A stretch of DNA of 64,000 bases from an uncultured Collinsella sp. (GCA_900541745.1 UQLA01000001.1:223405-287404), one strand, 5' to 3'; shown: positions 50,523-59,733, counted from the stretch's first letter. Numbers and translations are program-made. Notes: generated by a model not told the origin, from the letters alone.

Positions 50523-51788
50523 ATGAATACAGAGCAGTTCGATATCAAGATTCGTGCCGTAGAGGGCGGCGTAACGGCGGCGGCCGGCTTTAAGGCGGCG
50601 GGCATCCATGCCGGATTCCGCAAGAATCCCGAGCGCCTGGATTACGCGCTCGTCGTGCCCGATAAACCCTGTCCCGGGGCCGGCGTGTTTACGACTAACC
50701 GCTTTTGTGCGGCGCCCGTGCAGGTGAGCCGTGCCAACCTGGGCGGCGCCGACAAGGGCTACGGCATCATTGCCGGCGTTTCGGTCAACTCTGGCAATGC
50801 CAACGCCGCCACGGGTGAGACCGGTCTTGCCTGCGCGCGCGAGACCTGCAACATCGCCTCGCAGGTCATCGGCTGCGAGCCCCAGCAGATTCTGGTTGCC
50901 TCCACGGGTGTAATTGGTCAGATTCTGCCGATCGACACGTTTGAGACGGCGATTCCGGCAGCTTATGAGGCGCTCTCCGCACACGGTGGCACCGATGCCG
51001 CTCGCGCTATCATGACGACCGATACCCATTCCAAGGAGTATGCCGTTCGCTACCGCAGTGAGGCTGCTGGCCATGCAGGCAACGCTTATACGGTGGGCGG
51101 TATGTGCAAGGGCTCTGGCATGATCATGCCCAACATGGCCACCATGATTGCGGTCATCACTACCGATGTCCCCGTCGAGCCGGCGGCGCTCCACGCCCTG
51201 TTGCTCTCCACCGTCAAGCAGACCTTCAACAAGGTAACGGTCGACTCCGATACCTCGACCAACGACACCTGCATCATGCTTGCTTCCGGCGCTGCCGCAG
51301 ATGCCGAGCCCATTGTCGAGGGCTCTGACGCCTTCGACGAGCTGGCCTTTGCCGTGCATGAGGTGTGCGAGAGCCTGGCGCGCAACATCGCCGCAGATGG
51401 CGAGGGCGCATCCAAGCTCGTGACGGTTAACGTCACCGGCGCCGCGAACGACGAGGAGGCCGATATCGCCGCTCGCGCTGTCGCCAACTCGCCGCTCGTC
51501 AAGACCTGCATCGCCGGCCACGACTGCAACTGGGGCCGCGTTGCCATGGCGCTCGGCAAGTGCGGCGTGCAGTTTAACCAAGAAGATGTGTCCATCGACA
51601 TGATGGGTATGCCCGTCTGCCGTGATGGCCTGACCGTTCCCTTTGACGAGGACGAGGCCCTGCGTCGCTTCGAGGCGCCCGAGATTGTGATCTCGGCAGA
51701 CCTGGGCGCAGGGAACGCGGCAACGACCGTGTGGACCTGCGACCTCACGCACGAGTACATCTCCATTAACGGCGACTACCGTTCCTAG
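50523..51788 (+). CDS. argJ: bifunctional glutamate N-acetyltransferase / ornithine acetyltransferase
   Basis: This 421-residue self-cleaving Ntn-type enzyme recycles the acetyl group between N-acetylornithine and glutamate. Family segments are FTTNRFCAAPVQVSR, VNSGNANAATGETG, STGVIGQILP, TTDTHSKEYAV and the autocleavage region KGSGMIMPNMATMIA, where the Thr of NMATMI is the nucleophile. The C-terminal DLTHEYISINGDYRS is typical. AAGGAG lies upstream. It sits between argC and argB, the common actinobacterial order. Because argJ is present, a cyclic acetyl pathway without argE is expected. Confidence 0.95.
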   Translation: MNTEQFDIKIRAVEGGVTAAAGFKAAGIHAGFRKNPERLDYALVVPDKPCPGAGVFTTNRFCAAPVQVSRANLGGADKGYGIIAGVSVNSGNANAATGETGLACARETCNIASQVIGCEPQQILVASTGVIGQILPIDTFETAIPAAYEALSAHGGTDAARAIMTTDTHSKEYAVRYRSEAAGHAGNAYTVGGMCKGSGMIMPNMATMIAVITTDVPVEPAALHALLLSTVKQTFNKVTVDSDTSTNDTCIMLASGAAADAEPIVEGSDAFDELAFAVHEVCESLARNIAADGEGASKLVTVNVTGAANDEEADIAARAVANSPLVKTCIAGHDCNWGRVAMALGKCGVQFNQEDVSIDMMGMPVCRDGLTVPFDEDEALRRFEAPEIVISADLGAGNAATTVWTCDLTHEYISINGDYRS

Positions 51789-51869
51789 ACTCCGGATGTG
51801 CCGTGCGTCCCGCTGCAATCGCGGGCAACGAGGTACGGCGCGATAGCTACACGAAAGACGAGGCAGACT

Positions 51870-52850
51870 ATGAAGTTCGCACGCGATTGTCGCTCGAGCG
51901 AATCCAACGAAGTTACCGCGCAGCTGCTGTTCGAGGCGCTGCCGTGGATTAAGAACCTGACCGGTAAGACGGTCGTTATCAAGTACGGCGGTGCCGCCAT
52001 GGTCGACGAGCAGCTGCGTCGTGACGTGATGAGCGACATCGTCCTGCTCAAGATTATTGGCATGCGCCCTGTTATCGTGCACGGTGGCGGCAAGGCCATC
52101 AACGAGACGCTCAGCCACTATGACATCCCTGTCGAGTTTAAGAACGGCCAGCGCGTAACTACGCCTGCCACCATGGATATCGTGCGCGAGGTGCTGGGCG
52201 GCAAGGTCAATCAGGAGCTGGTCGCGGCGCTCAACCACCACGGCAACCTGGCCGTGGGCGTGTCGGGCAGCGATGCCGGCACGCTTATCGCCGAGCCGCT
52301 CGACCCCGAGCTCGGTCGCGTGGGCAAGGTCACGCACGTCAACACCGACTATATCGAGCGCTTGCTCGATAGCGAGTACATCCCCGTCATCGCTACCGTC
52401 GCGGCGGGGGAGGACGGCGGCTTCTTTAACATCAACGCCGATACCGCCGCCGGTGCCGTCGCGGCGGCGCTCCACGCGCATAAGGTGATCTTCCTTACCG
52501 ACGTCGATGGCCTGTATAAGGACTTTAGCGACAAGGATTCGCTTATCTCCAACCTGACGCTCGACGAGGTTAATGAGATGCTCTATGGGGGCGAGGTCGA
52601 CAAAGGCATGATTCCCAAGCTACGCGCCACCGTCGATGCGCTTACCGCTGGCGTTTTCCGGGCTCACATCATCAACGGCACGACGCCGCACTCGCTGCTC
52701 CTGGAGCTGCTGACCGATGCTGGTGTCGGCACCGTGATCCACTCCACCGAGACGGCCTACGAGTTCGATACGCATCCGCACCCGCTTTCGACGTTTGCGG
52801 CGCGCCTGACCGAGAACCTCGACGAGGTCGAGAAGCTCCAGACGGTCTAG
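51870..52850 (+). CDS. argB: acetylglutamate kinase
   Basis: This 326-residue cytoplasmic kinase phosphorylates N-acetylglutamate. The start at 51870 has GAGG eight bases upstream and gives an N-terminal helix typical of the arginine-sensitive hexameric type; an upstream in-frame ATG at 51798 is unsupported. Motifs KYGGAAMVD near 48, VHGGGKAIN near 74, VGVSGSDAGTLIAE near 132 and HKVIFLTDVDGLYKD near 208 are all intact. Feedback inhibition by arginine is likely given the N-terminal extension. The last residues form a long acidic helix. Overlaps neither neighbour. Confidence 0.94.
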   Translation: MKFARDCRSSESNEVTAQLLFEALPWIKNLTGKTVVIKYGGAAMVDEQLRRDVMSDIVLLKIIGMRPVIVHGGGKAINETLSHYDIPVEFKNGQRVTTPATMDIVREVLGGKVNQELVAALNHHGNLAVGVSGSDAGTLIAEPLDPELGRVGKVTHVNTDYIERLLDSEYIPVIATVAAGEDGGFFNINADTAAGAVAAALHAHKVIFLTDVDGLYKDFSDKDSLISNLTLDEVNEMLYGGEVDKGMIPKLRATVDALTAGVFRAHIINGTTPHSLLLELLTDAGVGTVIHSTETAYEFDTHPHPLSTFAARLTENLDEVEKLQTV

Positions 52851-52919
52851 CTGACCCGCGGTCGTCGCGTCCCTGCACCCATAGCCCTGCGCCGTACGGC
52901 GCCCAACGAAAGGCATCCC

Positions 52920-54203
52920 ATGTCACTTGCAACTCAACAATCGCTCGAATCCCATTACGTTATGCATACCTTTGGCCGCTCGCCGGTAGAGTTTGTCGAA
53001 GGCCACGGCATGAAGCTCACCGGCGATGACGGCCGTGAGTATCTTGATTTTCTTGCCGGTATCGGTGTGTGCAGCCTTGGCCACGGCAACGCTGCAGTGC
53101 TCTCGGCGCTCGAGGCACAGACCAAAAAGCTCATGCATGTCTCCAATTACTTCTACATCGAGCAGCGTGGCCAGGTCGCGGCGCTGCTGTCCAAGCTTGC
53201 CAACGACGACGTAGATGGTGCGTGCGTGCTGGCCGATGCCATTGCCGCCGGCGATGAGACCACGGCCGCTGCGCTCGGTGCCCCGGCTGCGGACGAGCAG
53301 GTGTGGGAGACGTTCTTTGCCAATTCTGGTGCCGAAGCCAACGAGGGCTCGATGAAGCTCGCGCGTCTGTACGCCAAGCGTGCTGGTAACGGCGGCAACA
53401 CCATCGTATGCATGCGCGGCGGTTTTCACGGTCGTACGCTCGAGACCATTGCCGCCACCATGCAGGATTGGCTGCAGGATAGTTTCCGCCCGCTGCCGGG
53501 TGGCTTTGTGGCCTGCACGCCCAACGATGTCGACGAACTGCGTTCGATCTTTAAGCAGCTGGGAAGCGAAGTCTGCGCCGTCATGCTCGAGCCGATCCAG
53601 GGCGAGAGCGGTGTACACCCCATGACCGAGGAGTTTATGGCGGCGGCGCGCGACTTGGCGCACGAGGTGGGCGCCGTGTTTATCGCCGACGAGGTCCAGT
53701 GTGGCATCTTCCGCTCCGGCAAGCCGTTTGCATTCCAGACCTATGGCGTGGAGCCCGACATTATGAGCCTTGCCAAGGGCATCGCCGACGGCGTTCCCAT
53801 GGGCGCCGTGGTGGCAAAGAAGGAGATCGCCGACGTGTTTAAGCCCGGCGATCACGGTTCGACCTTTGGCGGTAGCTGCTTGGCCGTCGCGGCGTGCGCC
53901 GCGACGCTCTCCGCGCTCGTGCGCGGCGATTATGCCGAGCATGCTGCCAAGGTGGGTGCTTATATGGAGCAGGCGCTGGCTAAGCTTCCGCATGTGGTAG
54001 AGGTGCGTGGCCGTGGCCTGATGCTCGGCTGCGATCTGGATGACGCTGCGGGCGATGCGCATGATATTGTTGCCCGCGCGCTGGCCGCCGGCGCCGTGAT
54101 TAACGCTACTGGTGCCCACACGCTGCGTTTCCTGCCGCCGCTTGTCTGCGAGGAAGCCGACGTGGACAGCCTGATCGAGATTTTGTCGGACGTTTTGGCC
54201 TAA
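52920..54203 (+). CDS. argD: acetylornithine aminotransferase
   Basis: This 427-residue PLP enzyme (aminotransferase class III) makes N-acetylornithine. The start is preceded by GAAAGG. The PLP pocket is visible in FFANSGAEANEGSMKLAR near 130-150, GGFHGRTL near 165 and the lysine in DIMSLAKGIADGVPMGAVV near 285-290, with LMLGCDL near the end. A stretch of about 25 extra residues (near 98-125, VDGACVLADAIAAGDE, then TTAAALGAPAADE) interrupts the fold before FFANSG. It is the last arg gene seen here. No argF or argR is in the window. Confidence 0.93.
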   Translation: MSLATQQSLESHYVMHTFGRSPVEFVEGHGMKLTGDDGREYLDFLAGIGVCSLGHGNAAVLSALEAQTKKLMHVSNYFYIEQRGQVAALLSKLANDDVDGACVLADAIAAGDETTAAALGAPAADEQVWETFFANSGAEANEGSMKLARLYAKRAGNGGNTIVCMRGGFHGRTLETIAATMQDWLQDSFRPLPGGFVACTPNDVDELRSIFKQLGSEVCAVMLEPIQGESGVHPMTEEFMAAARDLAHEVGAVFIADEVQCGIFRSGKPFAFQTYGVEPDIMSLAKGIADGVPMGAVVAKKEIADVFKPGDHGSTFGGSCLAVAACAATLSALVRGDYAEHAAKVGAYMEQALAKLPHVVEVRGRGLMLGCDLDDAAGDAHDIVARALAAGAVINATGAHTLRFLPPLVCEEADVDSLIEILSDVLA

Positions 54204-54593
54204 CACAACGCAATAGCTCAATTTGGACTGGGTTCCGGACTGCGGACGTGCCCTATGCGGCACGATTCAGCGGTCTGGACTCCGTTTTGTCTTAGATTTG
54301 CTAAGGCGGGGGAGACCTGCTGGTCAAAAAACATCAAATATGAGTACTGTTACCGATTTGGTAGCAGCAATTTTGGACTAATAAGGCTAGATAGCAAGAC
54401 GAAATGGCGATGAATACACGATTTTAATCCAACTGTTAGTCCTTATAATGGACACATGTTGCGTAACGTAAGTAAATGCTATCTTTTTATATGTTGTAAG
54501 CAAAGTAGCAGTACTCATTTTTGCCATTTTTTGACCACGGCCTTTGTGGCAGACTCGCTGATGGGTTCGCATCCCATGAAAAGGGCCCGAAAA

Positions 54594-54650
54594 AAGGAAA
54601 GGCCTCCATCGCTGGAGGCCTAACAATTCTGTGGCGGGCGATGAGGGATG
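54594..54650 (-). pseudogene. partial tRNA-Val 3' end with its terminator
   Basis: The minus strand reads CATCCCTCATCGCCCGCC followed by ACAG, like the last 16 bases of the intact tRNA-Val plus its downstream flank, then a terminator stem GGCCTCCA/TGGAGGCC with TTTCC. The rest of the tRNA is replaced by unrelated GC-rich sequence. It fits a leftover attachment site or a deleted second tRNA. Confidence 0.55.
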
Positions 54651-54782
54651 TCGCGTGCGGCTGGCGCCGCCCGCTTTCGCTTCGTCGCTTCGCTCCTCGC
54701 GTGCTGCGCTGGAAAACGCTTCGCGTTTCCTCAGCTCCGCACCCTTGCGGGTTCGAATCCCTCTGCACTGGGCACGAAAACG

Positions 54783-54805
54783 AAAGGCCCCCATTTCTGG
54801 GAGCC
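54783..54805 (-). terminator. terminator of the tRNA-Val transcript
   Basis: On the minus strand GGCTCCCA and TGGGGGCC pair around GAAA with one mismatch and lead into TTTCGTTTT. It lies eleven bases after the tRNA 3' end. Confidence 0.65.
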
Positions 54806-54816
54806 TATCAATTCAG

Positions 54817-54892
54817 TGGTGGGCGATGAGGGATTCGAACCCCCAGCCTTGTGCGTGTAAAGCACCTGCGCTAACCGTTGCGCCAATCGCCC
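54817..54892 (-). tRNA. tRNA-Val (anticodon UAC)
   Basis: A 76-base cloverleaf is visible on the minus strand: acceptor GGGCGAT with ATCGCCC, D-arm GCGC/GCGC, anticodon stem with loop TTTACAC giving anticodon TAC, five-base variable loop, T-arm GGGGG/CCCTC with TTCGAAT loop, discriminator A and an encoded CCA. Base 27-43 is a G-A mismatch. It reads GUA and probably other valine codons. Confidence 0.95.
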
Positions 54893-54949
54893 GCAAGGAT
54901 TGAGTATAGCGGAAACCCCGTGCTGTTCACCGCTAATTCATAACGAAAC

Positions 54950-56818
54950 TTACGCGGCGACTTCGGCGCCCTTGTCCTCGTCGATAAAGAAGCGCTTGTA
55001 CCAGATGAGGAACGTCAGCGCGGTATAGATCTTGCGCTGGTTGAGCGCGCGGCCCTCAAAGTGATCGTCGAGCAGTTTCATGAGCACATTGGTGTCAAAG
55101 AAATCAGCAGCCCACGGTGCGGTGAAGTATTCCTTTACGTAGTCGTAGTACTTTTGCTCGCGCAGCCAGAACTTGACCGGTACGGGGAAGCCCACCTTCT
55201 TGCGCGTTGCCCACTCGTCGGGCAGCGTGCGGTTGGCGGCGTGACGCAGGACGAGCTTGCAGCCTTCTTCGTTAACACGGTAGTTGGCGGGAATGTGCTC
55301 GGCAAACTCCATGACCTTCTTGTCCAGGAACGGGACGCGAAGCTCCAGAGAATGCGCCATGCACATCTTATCGGCCTTGAGCAGGATGTCGCCCGGCAGC
55401 CACATGTTCATATCCAGATACTGTTTCTTGGAAAGCTCGCAGCAGTTGGGAACCTGCTTGTAGTACTCGGCGCACATTTCGGCGGCGTTCTTGCCGGTGT
55501 CATAAGCAGGCTTGAGCACCTCGTCGACCTCGGACGGGTCGAACACCTTTGCCTGACCCACATACCAGCGCTCGGGAACCTCGGCGCATTTCGTCAGGAA
55601 GTTGTGGCCCTTAAAGTAGGGGAGATGCTGAACGAGTGAGCCCAGGGCGCGACGTACGCCGAGCGGCACGTGCTTCTTAAAGGAGCGCATCTCGGGGGTG
55701 TCCTCGTACCACTCATAGCCGGCAAACAGCTCGTCGGCACCCTCGCCCGAAAGGACGACGGTGACCTCCTCGGAAGCCATCTGCGCCAGATAGTACAGCG
55801 GCACGCTGGACAGGTTCGATTGCGGCTCGTCCATGTGGTACTGGATATCGGGCAGTGCATCGAAGAACTCGTCGGCGGTAATCATTTTGCGAACGTTCTT
55901 GATGCCCAGCTTGTCGGAAAGCTCGGCAGCATAGTTGGTCTCGTTGAAGTTCTTGTAATCGAAGCCGACAGAATACGTGGTGTCGGGCATGAGACAGGCG
56001 GCAATGTAGCTGGAGTCCACGCCGCCAGAAAGGAACGAGCCCACCTTAACATCGGCGATTCGGTGCGCAGCGACGCTTTCGTGCACGACCTTGTCGCACT
56101 CGTCAACGTACTCCTCGAAGGTCTTGGAGTTGTCGTCGGTGAAGTCACAGCTCCAGTAACGCTTGATGTTCATGGTGTTGGTCGTCAGGTCATACGTAAA
56201 GCAATGCGCCGGGGCAAGCTTGAACACGCCCTTAAAGAAGGTCTCCTCCGTGGCGGGGAATTGCAGCGTCAGGTAGGGGCGCAGCGCGTCGTGGTTGACG
56301 GCCTTCTCGAACTTGGGATGGTCCAGGAAGCTCTTGATCTCGGAGCCAAACAGCAGCGAGCCATCGGATGCCTGGTAGTAATAGAACGGCTTGATACCAA
56401 AGATGTCACGAGCGCCAAAGAGCTTGTTCTTGTTCTGGTCGTGAATCACGAACGCGTACATGCCGCGCAGGCGGTTGACCAGGTCCTCGCCCCACTCCTC
56501 GTAGCCGTGTACCAGGACCTCGGTATCGGCGTTGCAGTGGAAGGCGTAGCCGGCTGCCTCCAGCTCGGCGCGAAGCTCCTGGAAGTTGTAGATCTCTCCG
56601 TTGAAGACAATCGTGACCTTGCCGTCGTCGCTCGACATGGGCTGAGCTCCAGCTTCGGAAAGATCAAGAATCGAAAGACGACGGAAGCCAAGGGCAACGT
56701 TGTCGACGATATGCTGGCCGCCCATATCGGGACCACGGTGGATGATGCGATTCATCATGGCCGTGAGAACCAGCTCACTCTGTTCATCTGTACCGGTAAA
56801 ACCGACAAAACCGCACAT
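54950..56818 (-). CDS. asnB: asparagine synthase (glutamine-hydrolysing)
   Basis: This 622-residue enzyme makes asparagine from aspartate, ATP and glutamine. The start at 56818 leaves Cys2 as the first residue after Met (MCGFVGF), the needed N-terminal nucleophile, with AAAGGAT upstream; longer starts would block catalysis. The amidotransferase domain (1-200) includes HRGPDMGGQHI, LGFRRLSILDLS and YNFQELRAELE. The synthetase domain includes the ATP-binding SFLSGGVDSSYIAA near 258, LSGEGADELFAGYEWY and LRVPFLDKKVME. Its leader contains a terminator hairpin at 56942-56988, which may regulate it. It is divergent from the murE-like gene. Confidence 0.93.
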   Translation of the reverse strand: MCGFVGFTGTDEQSELVLTAMMNRIIHRGPDMGGQHIVDNVALGFRRLSILDLSEAGAQPMSSDDGKVTIVFNGEIYNFQELRAELEAAGYAFHCNADTEVLVHGYEEWGEDLVNRLRGMYAFVIHDQNKNKLFGARDIFGIKPFYYYQASDGSLLFGSEIKSFLDHPKFEKAVNHDALRPYLTLQFPATEETFFKGVFKLAPAHCFTYDLTTNTMNIKRYWSCDFTDDNSKTFEEYVDECDKVVHESVAAHRIADVKVGSFLSGGVDSSYIAACLMPDTTYSVGFDYKNFNETNYAAELSDKLGIKNVRKMITADEFFDALPDIQYHMDEPQSNLSSVPLYYLAQMASEEVTVVLSGEGADELFAGYEWYEDTPEMRSFKKHVPLGVRRALGSLVQHLPYFKGHNFLTKCAEVPERWYVGQAKVFDPSEVDEVLKPAYDTGKNAAEMCAEYYKQVPNCCELSKKQYLDMNMWLPGDILLKADKMCMAHSLELRVPFLDKKVMEFAEHIPANYRVNEEGCKLVLRHAANRTLPDEWATRKKVGFPVPVKFWLREQKYYDYVKEYFTAPWAADFFDTNVLMKLLDDHFEGRALNQRKIYTALTFLIWYKRFFIDEDKGAEVAA

Positions 56819-57217
56819 GCAAGATCCTTTCTGCTGACGGCTCAGGTGTACTGCCGCAAGGATCGCGGCAGCTGATGTCAAATAATCTTTACTATCATGC
56901 CAATCTTTTGTTTCGTGATAAGGCATAAGCGCCGAGCGAACCGAAAAAACCACGGCCCGATCTTCAGACGAAGCGGCGGGTCGTGGTTGTGAACGCTATG
57001 TTAAAGAGCGGCATCCAGATTTCCCTGTTTTTACGCGGGGTGGACACTGTTGCCATTTATTGACCCACAGCACAGTCCATGCAATTTTTTAGAAGGCTGC
57101 AGTGCGCGCAAGGCCAGGTGGCATATTAGGATGGTTGATAATACAGAATGTTTCATCGTTTCTGCCGCGGGACGTCTTTTGCCCTTTAAGGCTGAATTTA
57201 GCGAGAGAGGTCTTTGT
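56819..57217. other. divergent intergenic region between asnB and the murE-like gene
   Basis: 399 bases containing a CTGCCGC/GCGGCAG hairpin close to asnB (56852-56873), the minus-strand terminator at 56942-56988, and promoter-length sequence on both sides. No coding frame is convincing. Confidence 0.6.
56942..56988 (-). terminator. minus-strand terminator upstream of asnB
   Basis: A 12-bp stem (AACCACGGCCCG with CGGGTCGTGGTT, one G-U pair) with a 17-base loop; on the minus strand it is followed by six T. It lies about 125 bases before the asnB start and would stop a transcript coming from the murE side, so it may attenuate asnB. I cannot see a T-box specifier or anti-terminator. Confidence 0.65.
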
Positions 57218-58735
57218 ATGTCGAGTCCGACACAAGAGAAGCTAACTCTGATGCGCTATATAGAGTTGCTCGAGGAAGATGACCTTGTTGTTTCCAGACC
57301 GAGCGCTTCGTACGACCAGCGCATTGAGTTTGCAACTGATGACTCGCGCCAGGTGCGTCCGGGCACGTTGTTCGTCTGCAAGGGCCGTGCGTTTAAGTGC
57401 GAGTACCTGCTTTCGGCAATCGCTGATGGCGCCGTGGCCTACGTTTCCGAGGTCGATTACGATGTTGATCTTCCCGCGGTGATTGTGAGTGATATTCGTC
57501 GCACGCTCGCCGTGGTGGCAGATGTCTTTTATGGGCACCCGTCGGGTAAGGTGAAGGTCTGCGCCTTTACAGGCACCAAGGGCAAGTCGACCTGCAGCTT
57601 TTATCTGCGCGGCATTCTCGCCAACGAGGCCAAGCTTACGGGCTGTCATCGACCCGCTCTTAATACGGGCATTGAGTTCGACGACGGCATCGAGGCAGGC
57701 CCTTCCAAACTGACGACCCCCGAATCCTTCCTGCTGCAGTCTCGCATCGCGCATGCCGCGGAGGCGGGTGCCCCGTGGCTGGTTATGGAGGCATCGAGCC
57801 AGGGCCTCAAATACGAGCGCACGGGCAAGATCGCCTTTGAAGTCGGAGCCTTTACCAATATCGGCGAGGATCACATTTCGCCGATTGAGCATCCGACGCT
57901 CGAGGATTACTTTGCCAGCAAGCTCAAAATCTTCTCGCAGAGCCGTTTTGCCGTGGTCAATCTCGATATGGATAAGGTCGATCGCGTGCTCGAGGCGGCA
58001 TCTCGTTGCGAACGTACGGTGACGTTCTCCCTGACCGACGAGCGTGCCGACGTGCTCGCGCTGGCGATTCGTAATGGCGACTGCGGCGTGGTGGCAACGG
58101 TGCGCACGCCCCGCTTTACGCGCGACATTGTGATTCCCACGCCGGTTAAGTTCAATGTGTCCAACGCGCTTGCCGCTATTGCCTGCGCCGAGGCCTTGGG
58201 CATTTCCGAAGAGGGTATCGTCCATGGCTTTGAGGGCGTCTTCGTTCCCGGCCGCATGGAGCTCTATCCGTCCGTATCGGGCAAAATCCTGGGAATCGTC
58301 GATTTTGCACATAACGGCATGAGCCTCGAGACGCTCCTGCGTGACTTGCGCGAGAACTATCCCGAGCGCGAGCTGGCGGTTGTATTTGGTGCTACGGGCG
58401 GTAAGGGTGTCGATCGGCGCACCACAATGGGTATCGCCGCTGGCAAGTATGCCGACCGAATCGTGATTACCGAGGATGACCCCGGCCCCGAGGATGTCGA
58501 GGATATTTGCGCCGAGATCGCGCGCAACGTTCAAGCGCAGGGAAATGATAACTGGCAAATCGTGACTGATCGCGTTGCCGCTATCGAGACTGCCGTGCGC
58601 GAAACCGTCCGTCCTGCCGTGGTCATCGTGACCGGTAAGGGCGAGGAAGAGCGTATGCTGCGCAAGAACGGACCCGAGCCTTGCGAGCGCGACGGTTCGA
58701 TTCTCAAGCGCACCCTTGCGGCGTACGATGCCTAA
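57218..58735 (+). CDS. murE: MurE-like UDP-MurNAc-tripeptide ligase
   Basis: This 505-residue Mur ligase adds the third amino acid of the peptidoglycan stem. The start at 57218 follows GAGAGAGG. The ATP loop FTGTKGKSTCSFY is near 115-127, with NIGEDHISPIEHPTLEDY near 215, SNALAAIACAEALGI near 310 and the ligase C-domain FGATGGKGVDRRTTMG near 390. The substrate motif at residues 420-423 is Asp-Asp-Pro-Gly, not the Asp-Asn-Pro-Arg of diaminopimelate enzymes; similar DDP forms occur in Lys-type streptococcal MurE. A lysine or ornithine substrate is therefore likely. The next gene begins 33 bases later. Confidence 0.85.
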   Translation: MSSPTQEKLTLMRYIELLEEDDLVVSRPSASYDQRIEFATDDSRQVRPGTLFVCKGRAFKCEYLLSAIADGAVAYVSEVDYDVDLPAVIVSDIRRTLAVVADVFYGHPSGKVKVCAFTGTKGKSTCSFYLRGILANEAKLTGCHRPALNTGIEFDDGIEAGPSKLTTPESFLLQSRIAHAAEAGAPWLVMEASSQGLKYERTGKIAFEVGAFTNIGEDHISPIEHPTLEDYFASKLKIFSQSRFAVVNLDMDKVDRVLEAASRCERTVTFSLTDERADVLALAIRNGDCGVVATVRTPRFTRDIVIPTPVKFNVSNALAAIACAEALGISEEGIVHGFEGVFVPGRMELYPSVSGKILGIVDFAHNGMSLETLLRDLRENYPERELAVVFGATGGKGVDRRTTMGIAAGKYADRIVITEDDPGPEDVEDICAEIARNVQAQGNDNWQIVTDRVAAIETAVRETVRPAVVIVTGKGEEERMLRKNGPEPCERDGSILKRTLAAYDA

Positions 58736-58768
58736 GACCAGAAGCCCCTTCTACGTAATGGAGTGACC

Positions 58769-59680
58769 ATGTCCCACAATATCTTGCCGACCGTCGCTGA
58801 GCTTTCGGGCGAGATGCGCGAGCGTCTTGCCAAGGTTAAGTACGTCTTTACCGACCTGGACGCCACCATGCTCGCGCCCGGCTCGTGCGTGCTGCGCGAC
58901 AACGACGGCAACCCCTCGACCAAGCTCGTCGAGGCTGTCGTGGCACTTGCCCGCGCCGGCATCCAGGTGGTTCCCACCTCGGGCCGCAACCGTACCATGA
59001 TCCACGAGGATGCGCGCGTGCTCGGCCTCAACTCCTACATCGGCGAGATGGGTGGTCTGGTCATGTACGATCTCAAAGCCAACGATTGGGAGTATCTGAC
59101 CGGCGATATGCCCTACGACCCCGCCTGCGGCCTCACGCCGCATCAGGTGATCGAGCAGACCGGCGTGTGCGAGAAGATTCTCGCCCGCTGGCCGCATAAG
59201 ATCGAGTACCACAACGACATGTCGACTGGCTACAAGTACCGCGAGGTCACCGTCGGCATGCGCGGCGATGTGCCCGACGACGAGGTCCAAGCCATTCTTG
59301 ACGAGGCCGGCTGCGGCCTGGTCTGGGCCTGCAACGGTCACCTGACGCATCTGTCCAAGCCGACGACGCTCGAGCTCGAACGCGTCGAGGATGGCCGCGC
59401 GTTTAACATCAATCCCGCCGGCCTCAACAAGGGCGTTGCCATCGCACGTTTCTGCGAGCACCTGGGTATCGAGCGCGAGGAGACGCTGGCGCTCGGCGAT
59501 TCCGAGTCCGACTTCTACATGGCCGACCACGTGGGCACGTTCTGCCTGGTCGAGAACGGTTTGACCAGCGCCGGCGCGCCCGAGTTCCTGGATGCCTGCG
59601 ATAACGCCTACGTCACGCGCGGAAAGATTGTCGACGGCTGGGCGGCAACGGCAGAGCTGCTCGTCGCGGCCTGCTCGTAG
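58769..59680 (+). CDS. HAD superfamily hydrolase
   Basis: This 303-residue cytoplasmic HAD phosphatase has motif I YVFTDLDATMLAPG, motif II Thr in VPTSGRNRTM, motif III Lys in LNKGVAIARF and motif IV LGDSESDFYMAD. The intervening cap is of IIB type and the N-terminal 20 residues form a helix before the core. GGAG lies eight bases before the ATG 58769. The gene is in a run with murE and murI, which suggests a housekeeping phosphate or sugar-phosphate role, but nothing in the sequence fixes the substrate. Confidence 0.85.
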   Translation: MSHNILPTVAELSGEMRERLAKVKYVFTDLDATMLAPGSCVLRDNDGNPSTKLVEAVVALARAGIQVVPTSGRNRTMIHEDARVLGLNSYIGEMGGLVMYDLKANDWEYLTGDMPYDPACGLTPHQVIEQTGVCEKILARWPHKIEYHNDMSTGYKYREVTVGMRGDVPDDEVQAILDEAGCGLVWACNGHLTHLSKPTTLELERVEDGRAFNINPAGLNKGVAIARFCEHLGIEREETLALGDSESDFYMADHVGTFCLVENGLTSAGAPEFLDACDNAYVTRGKIVDGWAATAELLVAACS

Positions 59681-59733
59681 TGCGGTCCCATCGTTCTGAG
59701 CCATATCTTTTCGAGAGAGAATCTGGTGAGGTA

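Larger units (their letters stand above)
54204..54816. other. 600-base intergenic region with tRNA 3'-end duplication
   Basis: The first half (54300-54540) is AT-rich with CGTGCC/GGCACG hairpin at 54247-54264 and no gene. From 54590 there are two copies of a [terminator-hairpin plus tRNA-Val 3' end] unit: one intact (54783-54892) and one partial (54594-54650). The short frames across this block are artefacts of the tRNA sequence. Confidence 0.65.

Noticed and set aside
54487..54903. Short proteins ending in RDSNPQ-type sequence
   Set aside because: They are translations of the tRNA-Val gene and its duplicated flank, a known source of false gene calls.
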